DNA of 6,300 bases from Clostridiales bacterium (GTDB lineage Bacteria; Bacillota; Clostridia; Tissierellales; Sedimentibacteraceae), in the NCBI GenBank assembly GCA_003497505.1, contig DNNV01000222.1, forward strand, positions 1 through 6,300, written 5' to 3'. The notes beneath the pieces are model-generated. The model was not told the origin of the DNA, did not search any database, and was given only the letters and a program-made list of their open reading frames with translations. Each line of letters starts with the position of its first letter. Within the stretch, counting starts at the first letter, position 1. Both the position numbers and the translations under genes were made by a program. Shown here piece by piece: positions 1 through 5,923 of this stretch.

Positions 1-1120
1 CGTATCCGAACAGCTCACTTTCGATTAAGCTTTGAGGAATAGCCGCACAATTCACACAGATAAACGGTCCGTTTTTTCTTGAGCTGTCCTTGTGAATGCA
101 TTCTGCCAACATGCTCTTGCCTGTACCGCTTTCACCTAAAATCAACACTGTGGAATTTGTTTTCGAAGCCTTTATGGCATGCTTCACAACCTTCTCCATA
201 CTTTCAGATTTCCACGTAATATTTTTCAAGATGCTTAAACTTGCGCTGTTTAATGCTTCCTGGAAATATTCCTTTTCAATCATTACGTTTTGCAACTCAG
301 TTATATCTTCAATAATGAGAATGGCTCCCTTTATTTTTTCTCCCTCAAAATATTTTTTCAACGAGCACCTTGTAGGTATTCCATTGATAATTTTAAGCTT
401 TTTGCTATATTCAGGAGCACGGTTATTGGCCGCATCAAAAAACTCCACAATGTGGCTGTTTGTTTCCGCAGGATACAACTCAAAGATATTTCTGCCTTCT
501 ATTTTGGTATCCGAATTATAGTCACCCTTGGATTTATAATAGCTGCCGCACAAAATCTTTTTCAAATCCTCTCTTCTGCTTGTATATCCGGCAGATTGAT
601 AAAACTTTACATTACCTGTTTTTCCGCATATGACCACAATATGACCTATGCATTTTATATATTTACATTCGTAACTTTCATTGTCCACAGATATGCACAC
701 AGTTTTTGATATAAAATCCATGGAACATGATATTTTATGTCCATACTTTGACTGTCCATAGCGGAATCGGCCCTCATTGTCAAATTTATCCTTGAATTTT
801 AAAGTTCCGCCTTTTGTATCTCCTAACTTTCCGATTGCTATAAATGGCGTTCCGAACTTCATGTCGCTGTCTTTAATACCGATTAGCTTCAAATCCTCAT
901 TGAGCAATCCTCCGTCATCTTCTCCCAGGCTCGTATCTCCTATTATTACAATATCCCCTTCTTCAACTCTTCCGGATTCATGCCCGACATAGTCAACATT
1001 TGTAATTCCAAATATCTCCTTTGCCTTTTTGTTGCACCTTCCTATTATTCCCTCTGAATTTATACTCAATATTCCCTCATTCAACATATCATATATATCA
1101 TCAAACATAAGATTTACCAT
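1..1120 (-). CDS. PAS-domain sigma-54-dependent transcriptional activator, C-terminus cut by window edge
   Basis: Enhancer-binding activator of RNA polymerase carrying sigma-54, in the cytoplasm; only the first 373 residues are in the window. Seen: an N-terminal PAS-like stretch (about 5-50), a middle region of unclear fold (about 55-195) with six cysteines (C132, C142, C152, C157, C165, C191), a second PAS-like segment ending in IIEDITEL (269-276), a short helical linker, then the start of a sigma-54 AAA+ domain with Walker A GESGTGKS (329-336), the conserved [10 protein letters not shown] stretch (353-362) and ELFGY (369-373). The GAFTGA loop, Walker B and any Fis-type DNA-binding helix would lie beyond position 1. 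The ATG at 1118-1120 is preceded by GAGGTGG (1126-1132) at 5 nt, which decides the start. The domain class is certain. The ligand and target genes are unknown; regulators of this class in clostridia often control amino-acid or fermentation genes, but nothing here shows which. The gene is separated from the upstream kinase by 285 bp and is probably its own unit. Confidence 0.95.
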   Translation of the reverse strand, partial: MVNLMFDDIYDMLNEGILSINSEGIIGRCNKKAKEIFGITNVDYVGHESGRVEEGDIVIIGDTSLGEDDGGLLNEDLKLIGIKDSDMKFGTPFIAIGKLGDTKGGTLKFKDKFDNEGRFRYGQSKYGHKISCSMDFISKTVCISVDNESYECKYIKCIGHIVVICGKTGNVKFYQSAGYTSRREDLKKILCGSYYKSKGDYNSDTKIEGRNIFELYPAETNSHIVEFFDAANNRAPEYSKKLKIINGIPTRCSLKKYFEGEKIKGAILIIEDITELQNVMIEKEYFQEALNSASLSILKNITWKSESMEKVVKHAIKASKTNSTVLILGESGTGKSMLAECIHKDSSRKNGPFICVNCAAIPQSLIESELFGY

Positions 1121-1191
1121 AGTTTCCACCTCACAATGCGAACACCATTTACCAATGGCAATTCAACTATTTCAATCACTTAGTTTAAGGT

Positions 1192-1219
1192 ATCATATTT
1201 TTTTACATTTTTCAATTAA
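1192..1219 (-). promoter_or_regulatory. Candidate sigma-A promoter for the sigma-54 activator gene
   Basis: On the minus strand a TATGAT -10-like hexamer (1192-1197) follows a poor -35 TTAATT (1214-1219) with a 16-nt spacer. An overlapping TTGAAA (1210-1215) would need TACCTT (1187-1192) as -10. Transcripts would have a leader of about 65 nt. The region is so AT-rich that chance matches are expected, so this is a weak call. I saw no GG-N10-GC sigma-54 promoter in the intergenic region. Confidence 0.25.
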
Positions 1220-1272
1220 TTTCCCATTGTTTTTTCCTCTGCGTTCCCACGTCTCTAAATTATTCAAAAAAC

Positions 1273-1343
1273 AAAAAGAAAAAAGCATATGATTAAAATA
1301 AAGGGGGACGTTATATTTAAAAGTTACATGCTTTTTTCTTTTT
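1273..1343 (-). terminator. Probable terminator of the two-component operon: long-spaced A/T-rich inverted repeat
   Basis: Arm AAAAAGAAAAAAGCAT (1273-1288) is the exact reverse complement of ATGCTTTTTTCTTTTT (1328-1343), giving 16 perfect pairs around a 39-nt spacer. It begins about 60 nt past the kinase stop codon. Read on the minus strand, the 3' arm is GC followed by T6, C and T5, and the tail continues with a G and more T, which suits intrinsic termination. Against this, only three of 16 pairs are G-C and the spacer is long. The plus-strand reading also ends in a T-rich arm, so it could act in both directions. Termination is inferred from position and composition. Confidence 0.5.
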
Positions 1344-1405
1344 TATATTATTTGCTTAATTTAATCTTTTATTCATGATTTTCGAAATATTTTTATTGTC
1401 CAAAA

Positions 1406-3505
1406 TTATATGAATCTTGCGAGCCTTATTTCTGCTTTGAACAAATCGCCGTCTATACTTAATTCAAGAATTCCTTCCTGTATTTCCATGAGGCTCTTGG
1501 CGATGGCAAGGCCCAGCCCGTTGCCTTCAGAGCTTCTGGATTCATCTCCGCGTTTAAATCTTTCCATAAGCTCATCCACGGGGATATTAAGCTCGTATGC
1601 CGAAATATTCTTGAAGCTTACTGATACGTCCTTCTCTGTTTGTGATATATCTATATATACCCTAGACTCCTGCAACGCATATTTGAAAATATTCGAAAGC
1701 AAATTTTCCATAACACGGCTCAGAAGCCTTCCGTCCGCTCTTGCAAACACCCTTCCGCCGGATGATGTGACCTTGAACGTGAGCTTTGATTCATGAATCT
1801 TTTCGTCAAGCTCACCTAATATTTGTGAAATCAAGGCATTGACATTTACCCTTTCAAAATCAGGTTCGATGCTGCCGCTGGTCGCCTTTGCCGCCTCAAA
1901 CAAATCCTCGGTAAGAATCTTGAGTCTGTTGGATTTTCTGTCAAGCACATCCAGATACTTAGATGCGTTTGGTGAGCTCAGCCCCTCTCTCTTCAGCAGA
2001 TCCACATATGAAATTATTGATGTAAGAGGTGTTTTGATGTCATGGGACACATTTGTTATCAATTCTGTCTTCAGCTTCTCGCTCTTGACTTCGCTTTGAA
2101 CCGCTGTTTTGAGACCGCTCGTGATTGAGTTTATATCATCTGCCAGCCTGCTGAATTCTCCTTCACCGTCAATATTTATTTTGAAGTCATAATCCCCCGT
2201 CTTTGCTACCTTAAGCCCTTCCTGTATAGTCTGAAACTTTCGCACCTTTGAGTATACGTAATATGCCGCCAGCAATGCTATTGGGATTATAATAACAGGC
2301 ATTTTATAGCTATAAAATGATGCGGCTGCCAAAGCTATTACTGCTGCCATGGATTTGTGCATCAGCGGACCGCTGGACAGAACCTTGATAATTGCTCTCA
2401 ATGTGCTCGATAAAATCGAATATATCATCGAATGCCTTATTAGTGTTCCATTCTTAATATGCCTTACAATTGAATAAAACAGTGAAAGAAAAGCTGACGC
2501 CAGCAGCGCCGCAAGTGAAAGCATAGCAAATATCATTAATATTTCACTGGTAAACCTTATGTCGAGAACTTCATAAAATCTTATCATTCCCAAAGCCACT
2601 ATTCCTGTTATCAACAGGAGGCTCACATCAGGATACAACTTGTCAACAGCAGCCATATGCACTTCATCATTCTCCATGGTTTTCCCTGTTACAACGGTAA
2701 GGTATACAAAGCACATAATCATGAGCATACCACAAAAAACAATGATAGTTGAACCTTTAATAAGAATGCTTCTGTCAGAATTCCATCTTTCCACTCTTGA
2801 CAAAAGGCCCTCATCAGTTATTGCAGCATATATCGCAGTCTTGGTTCTTCCTCCTTCGATATCTTCAACTGCATCAAGCAGAGATGAGGAGTAGCTGCTG
2901 TACCCGTTCTCCGGGTTAAGTTCCACACCCTGCCTGTCTATTAATATATATACATTTTGAATTTTATAATAATGCTTATCCGGATTATTCGTGTTTGTTA
3001 CGGAGTTTTTTCCGTCAGTTGCGTGATAGACCAGACCTCCCGGTTTATTCAGCTCATTCATAATTTGTTCATAATTATTGAGGTCCGTCTTCATTATGAT
3101 TTTTTTGACATCCTCGACCTCGCGGCTTTTTTCAGCCCAAAAACGTTCCCTTGAATCATAGTTATCCTCAAGTCCATTTTCAGCTATGAAATTGCTGTAC
3201 AAATTTTTCAGCTGCCAGCTGTCTTCTATATCCAGGTTGCTTACAGTTCCCCCGCTTAATATGTAGTCTCCGCTTTTATACACCCTCAGCACATACTCCA
3301 GTCGATTTGCTGCGTATCTGAGCTCATTGCTGAGTGTATTACTTTCTAAATAGTTTTTGACTGTTATGCTTTCATAATTCTTAACCTTCAGATATATATC
3401 AAGCGCTGAAGATACTCCTATTAAAAAGCATACCACCAGCAGGACAAATGCCGAAATCTTTATAACAGGCTTTCTGCTATATGTCTTCCACTTTGTAGCC
3501 AACAC
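1406..3505 (-). CDS. Multi-pass membrane sensor histidine kinase of an OmpR-family two-component system
   Basis: Senses a signal at the membrane and phosphorylates the response regulator encoded just upstream. Seen in 699 residues: a first membrane segment (about 14-35), a large outside domain (about 36-250), further hydrophobic segments at about 251-272, 294-312, 321-347, 385-398 and 402-419, a HAMP-like linker (about 420-470), a HisKA H-box NVSHDIKTPLTS with phospho-acceptor H488, and a HATPase_c domain with N-box NLLSNIFKYA (601-610), F-box-like RFKRGDES and G2 box GNGLGLAIAK (661-670). The usual DxGxG of the G1 box is not visible; the corresponding segment reads VSVSFKNIS (627-635). The start is a GTG at 3503-3505 inside the regulator gene, with GAAGGTGG (3512-3519) 6 nt upstream; the 29-nt overlap suggests translational coupling. 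The length exceeds that of simple two-TM kinases because of the extra membrane block. The stimulus is unknown. Kinase identity is firm. Confidence 0.97.
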   Translation of the reverse strand: MLATKWKTYSRKPVIKISAFVLLVVCFLIGVSSALDIYLKVKNYESITVKNYLESNTLSNELRYAANRLEYVLRVYKSGDYILSGGTVSNLDIEDSWQLKNLYSNFIAENGLEDNYDSRERFWAEKSREVEDVKKIIMKTDLNNYEQIMNELNKPGGLVYHATDGKNSVTNTNNPDKHYYKIQNVYILIDRQGVELNPENGYSSYSSSLLDAVEDIEGGRTKTAIYAAITDEGLLSRVERWNSDRSILIKGSTIIVFCGMLMIMCFVYLTVVTGKTMENDEVHMAAVDKLYPDVSLLLITGIVALGMIRFYEVLDIRFTSEILMIFAMLSLAALLASAFLSLFYSIVRHIKNGTLIRHSMIYSILSSTLRAIIKVLSSGPLMHKSMAAVIALAAASFYSYKMPVIIIPIALLAAYYVYSKVRKFQTIQEGLKVAKTGDYDFKINIDGEGEFSRLADDINSITSGLKTAVQSEVKSEKLKTELITNVSHDIKTPLTSIISYVDLLKREGLSSPNASKYLDVLDRKSNRLKILTEDLFEAAKATSGSIEPDFERVNVNALISQILGELDEKIHESKLTFKVTSSGGRVFARADGRLLSRVMENLLSNIFKYALQESRVYIDISQTEKDVSVSFKNISAYELNIPVDELMERFKRGDESRSSEGNGLGLAIAKSLMEIQEGILELSIDGDLFKAEIRLARFI

Positions 3506-4169
3506 CCCACACCACCTTCAGGTACCTCGGATTCTTAGGATCTATTTCAATTTTTTCCCTTATTCGTCTTATATGGACCGCCACAGTGTTTTCAGGGTTA
3601 AATGAAGGCTCATTCCAGACCGCTTCGTAAATATCGTCTATGGAAAACACTCTGCCCTTATTTCTGGTCAGAAACAAAAGAATTTTGTATTCTACAGGGG
3701 TGAGTTTCACAACTTCCCCTTCAACAGCAATTTCTTTTCTTTCGTCGTCAATTACCATATCTCCCGTTTGGTAAAAATTGCTCTTTTCACTATCCACAGC
3801 ACTTCCCAGGGTTGTATATCTCCTGAGCTGAGACTTGACTCTTGCAATAAGCTCAAGAGGATTGAATGGCTTTGTAATATAATCGTCAGCTCCCATATTG
3901 AGTCCAAGCACTATATCTGTCTCCTCGGATTTTGCGGACAGCATAATAACAGGAATATTCTTAATTTCTCTGATTTTCATTGTTGTTTTGATGCCGTCCA
4001 TTTCTGGCATCATTATGTCCATTATTATAAGATGTACATCATTGTCCTTAACAGTATCAATAGCCTCAAAGCCCGAATAACACTTTAATATATTATACCC
4101 TTCATTTTTCAAATATACCTCGATAGCTTCAACAATTTCTCTGTCGTCATCACATACTAATATATTCAT
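3477..4169 (-). CDS. OmpR/PhoB-family response regulator
   Basis: Cytoplasmic DNA-binding regulator, 230 residues, the usual family length. Seen: a receiver domain (1-117) with acidic residues D7, D8 and D9, phospho-acceptor D51 in MDIMMPEMDG, switch residue S78 in VIMLSAK, and K100 in DDYITKPFNP. After a linker comes a winged-helix output domain (about 132-228) with KLTPVEYKILLFL, the recognition-helix region NTVAVHIRRIREKIE (194-208) and the typical YLKVVWGVGYKVE ending. The ATG at 4167-4169 has a perfect site GGAGGTGA (4174-4181) at 4 nt from its last base. Its 3' end overlaps the kinase start by 29 nt, so the two form one operon and a cognate pair. The sequence resembles many clostridial regulators of this family without allowing a specific name. 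Targets are unknown. No clear promoter lies in the 78 bp upstream, see the hairpin at 4221-4241. Confidence 0.98.
   Translation of the reverse strand: MNILVCDDDREIVEAIEVYLKNEGYNILKCYSGFEAIDTVKDNDVHLIIMDIMMPEMDGIKTTMKIREIKNIPVIMLSAKSEETDIVLGLNMGADDYITKPFNPLELIARVKSQLRRYTTLGSAVDSEKSNFYQTGDMVIDDERKEIAVEGEVVKLTPVEYKILLFLTRNKGRVFSIDDIYEAVWNEPSFNPENTVAVHIRRIREKIEIDPKNPRYLKVVWGVGYKVEDI
3506..3519 (-). promoter_or_regulatory. Ribosome-binding site that decides the GTG start of the kinase
   Basis: GAAGGTGG at 3512-3519 (read on the minus strand) lies 6 nt before the GTG at 3503-3505 and within the coding sequence of the response regulator. There is no ATG in frame nearby that would keep the first membrane segment intact with a comparable site. 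Placement inside the upstream gene suggests that translation of the regulator opens this site. Confidence 0.7.
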
Positions 4170-4220
4170 AGCATCACCTCCGTTAACTTAGACGTAACAT
4201 ATAGCAAAAAAGTTCATTCT

Positions 4221-4241
4221 GCTGCCCACCAAGTGGGCAGC
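4221..4241 (-). terminator. GC-rich hairpin after the hydrolase gene, probable intrinsic terminator
   Basis: GCTGCCCAC (4221-4229) pairs perfectly with GTGGGCAGC (4233-4241) around a 3-nt loop. It starts 6 nt past the hydrolase stop codon (TAA, 4248-4250). On the minus strand the T-run (six T, 4206-4211) is not adjacent but follows after about 9 nt, so termination in that direction may be partial. On the plus strand the stem is directly followed by TTATTTTTATTTAT, so it would also work against antisense transcription. It sits only about 50 nt before the response-regulator start. Confidence 0.7.
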
Positions 4242-4247
4242 TTATTT

Positions 4248-5762
4248 TTATTTATATTTCTGAAGACCTCTCTTTATGGCTTCTATAACCTCGGGCTCCA
4301 GATCCAGTCTGTAGTTTCTTGATACTGTCTTTTCCTGCTTTGACATATCGTAGTCCTGCCCGTTCCACAATACTGCAAGCTTTATTCTGTCATACTGCAA
4401 AATTTTGTTGAACATATCATCAAACCACATGCTCTTATCTCCTCCGGCAGATGCTCCGCTGAATTCCGTAATCATCATCGGATGCTTGAAATGTCTGACA
4501 TAATCATAGTAAAAATGGTCATATGCCTCTGCGAAGCTTCTCCATATTTCTCCCGGATAATAGTTGCCTGTATTGTAAGCAGTAAGTCCTACAATATCAA
4601 CATATTCATTGCCCGGGTAATAATTAAGATAATGGTTGTACGCATAGTTTGGGAATGACTTCTCATTTGGATTCCACACGAAAATCAGATTGTCAACTCC
4701 CATTTCCTTAAATTTATTATATATATACCGCCAGCATTCGATAAATAAGTCTGTGTCCTTTCCTACAAGATGGGCTGAATACCATACCCATTCCCCGTTC
4801 ATCTCGTTGTTTAGTCTGAAAAGCACCGGATAGTCATATTCATTGAAGCTTTCCGCCAATTGCTCAAGATACTCATCATATTCTCCTCTGAGTATTTCTA
4901 GAGTAACGTCCTTTTCCTTTCCGTCAACCATATCCACAGTGTACAGCCCGTATTCAACTACCTTTCCCTGCTCCTTTGCAAGATTCATTGCTTCTGTCTT
5001 GTAAGGCAGCTGAAAGGAATTATACAAAAGCACAACGGGAAACTCATAATCAAGCATTGTTTCTATTTGCTTAAGCCTGTATGAATAGTGAGGATATGTG
5101 GGTTCAAATATTCCGAAGTCAACTTTTTCATTTTCCGCAAAATATTTATTGTAAAAGCTGAGGGTTTTCTCGTCGAACTGCTTTGAAAAGGGTTCAAACA
5201 CTCTATCTGCCTTCATTGTTCCCGTCTTGCTTATCAGTTTGAAGCTTGGCATTATCTGCTCAATATACAAAGGCTTTGAAGATTTCATAAAAACAGTTAT
5301 CAGCTCCTTATATGACCTTGAAAAGGTAATCATAGCATAATAGCTGCGATCAGGGCGGGAGTCTGTAACCTTATCTCTTTCATAAAGAATTATGTGACCG
5401 TTTATTCCGCCGAAATTATGGTTGTAATCTCCGGTTATTTCGAATTCCGGATTTTTCATTATTCCTCTGTTTCCGTAGCCGATATATGTAGCCCGGTTGT
5501 CAAGACCGCTGTAAAAGTTGTCATATAAAATGTCCACAACCAGATCATCGGATTCGAAGCGGCTCTTGACGCTGACAATGTCCTCGTTCAGCTTTAAGCT
5601 GTTTAAAAGCACTATTTCATATCCGTAGGGATTGTTGGTATATTTGTTGTACGTGTCTGAATATGGTATAAGTACAGTACTTTCCGTCTCTGCCGCAAAC
5701 ACCGTATTTAACGTTAAAATCATAAGCGCTGTAACTGTTAAAAATATTTTTTTGAAATTCAT
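4248..5762 (-). CDS. Secreted glycoside hydrolase, clan GH-A, GH26-like (beta-mannanase-type)
   Basis: Predicted exported enzyme of 504 residues that would cleave beta-linked polysaccharide; the substrate is not determined. Seen: a signal peptide with lysines at 4-5, hydrophobic core 6-22 and a likely cut after VFA (23). An N-terminal domain (about 27-205) of unrecognised type, rich in Tyr, Asp and Asn, may be a beta-sandwich accessory domain. A TIM-barrel-like part starts near 213 (FGIFEP). It holds the probable acid/base E320 in RLNNEMNGEWVW, the strand LIFVWNPNE (359-367), DIVGLTAYN (389-397), the probable nucleophile E433 in MMITEFSGA and a late-barrel LWNGQDYD (465-472). GH26 enzymes normally have His before the acid/base Glu; here it is Asn, as in most other clan GH-A families. 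No lipobox, LPXTG or S-layer motif is seen, so it should be free or loosely bound. AGGAGA (5769-5774) lies 5-6 nt before the ATG (5760-5762). A strong promoter stands upstream, and a hairpin follows the stop. Confidence 0.93.
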   Translation of the reverse strand: MNFKKIFLTVTALMILTLNTVFAAETESTVLIPYSDTYNKYTNNPYGYEIVLLNSLKLNEDIVSVKSRFESDDLVVDILYDNFYSGLDNRATYIGYGNRGIMKNPEFEITGDYNHNFGGINGHIILYERDKVTDSRPDRSYYAMITFSRSYKELITVFMKSSKPLYIEQIMPSFKLISKTGTMKADRVFEPFSKQFDEKTLSFYNKYFAENEKVDFGIFEPTYPHYSYRLKQIETMLDYEFPVVLLYNSFQLPYKTEAMNLAKEQGKVVEYGLYTVDMVDGKEKDVTLEILRGEYDEYLEQLAESFNEYDYPVLFRLNNEMNGEWVWYSAHLVGKDTDLFIECWRYIYNKFKEMGVDNLIFVWNPNEKSFPNYAYNHYLNYYPGNEYVDIVGLTAYNTGNYYPGEIWRSFAEAYDHFYYDYVRHFKHPMMITEFSGASAGGDKSMWFDDMFNKILQYDRIKLAVLWNGQDYDMSKQEKTVSRNYRLDLEPEVIEAIKRGLQKYK

Positions 5763-5806
5763 ACTCTATCTCCTGTTTATTATTCGGGGATACCCGCGCA
5801 CCTTCA

Positions 5807-5835
5807 ATTTTATCAGACATAATATGTGGTGTCAA
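5807..5835 (-). promoter_or_regulatory. Strong sigma-A promoter for the hydrolase gene
   Basis: On the minus strand TTGACA (5830-5835, full consensus -35) is followed after exactly 17 nt by TAAAAT (5807-5812, five of six -10 bases). Transcription should begin near 5800, giving a leader of about 38 nt that includes the AGGAGA ribosome-binding site. The match is close enough to expect substantial expression unless repressed. Confidence 0.85.
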
Positions 5836-5869
5836 ATAATTTGCCTAATCTAAAAAATGTAAAAACTCT

Positions 5870-5897
5870 TTGTAAAAGCCATATATTATGATATAAT
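5870..5897 (+). promoter_or_regulatory. Sigma-A promoter for the Gate-domain protein gene
   Basis: TTGTAA (5870-5875, four of six -35 bases) and a perfect TATAAT (5892-5897) are separated by 16 nt. The start would be near 5904, with AAGGAGG (5911-5917) shortly after, so the leader is only about 20 nt. The two divergent -35 boxes are 34 nt apart, close enough that one bound regulator could influence both. Confidence 0.75.
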
Positions 5898-5923
5898 TCT
5901 CTTTACGATCAAGGAGGAAAACG

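Larger units (their letters stand above)
1121..1405. other. AT-rich intergenic region between kinase gene and sigma-54 activator gene
   Basis: This 285-bp gap holds, on the minus strand from right to left, the end of the kinase transcript, a 16-bp perfect inverted repeat (1273-1288 with 1328-1343), a weak promoter candidate and the activator's ribosome-binding site. A short CCATT/AATGG inverted repeat with a 4-nt loop lies at 1145-1158. No supported gene is seen; the one short open frame (plus strand, 1289-1378, 29 codons) has no ribosome-binding site. Confidence 0.8.

Noticed and set aside
96..992. Several open frames on the plus strand opposite the sigma-54 activator
   Set aside because: The minus strand encodes a continuous PAS/AAA+ protein with clear motifs and a good ribosome-binding site. 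The plus-strand frames have no such site and low-complexity hydrophobic translations typical of antisense frames.
1029..1292. Plus-strand open frame of 87 codons running from the activator 5' end into the intergenic region
   Set aside because: No ribosome-binding site, translation mirrors AT-rich antisense and intergenic DNA, and it overlaps the coding start of the activator.
1289..1378. Short plus-strand open frame of 29 codons with a hydrophobic C-terminal half, toxin-like in appearance
   Set aside because: There is no Shine-Dalgarno-like sequence before the ATG, it begins at the edge of the inverted repeat arm, and hydrophobic translations are expected from T-rich DNA.
1380..1387. TTTCGAAA palindrome just after the kinase stop codon
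   Set aside because: Eight-base palindromes are common by chance, and it has no loop to form a terminator.
1410..3154. Plus-strand open frames opposite the histidine kinase
   Set aside because: Shadows of a well-supported kinase gene; no ribosome-binding sites or recognisable domains.
3768..4088. Plus-strand open frames opposite the response regulator
   Set aside because: Antisense to conserved receiver-domain coding sequence with no own signals.
5785..5796. CGGG/CCCG mini inverted repeat in the hydrolase mRNA leader
   Set aside because: Only four base pairs with a 4-nt loop; too short to call an operator or riboswitch.
5617..5853. Open frames on both strands across the hydrolase 5' end and divergent promoter
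   Set aside because: They overlap the hydrolase signal-peptide coding region and a strong promoter; neither has domain content or a suitable ribosome-binding site.
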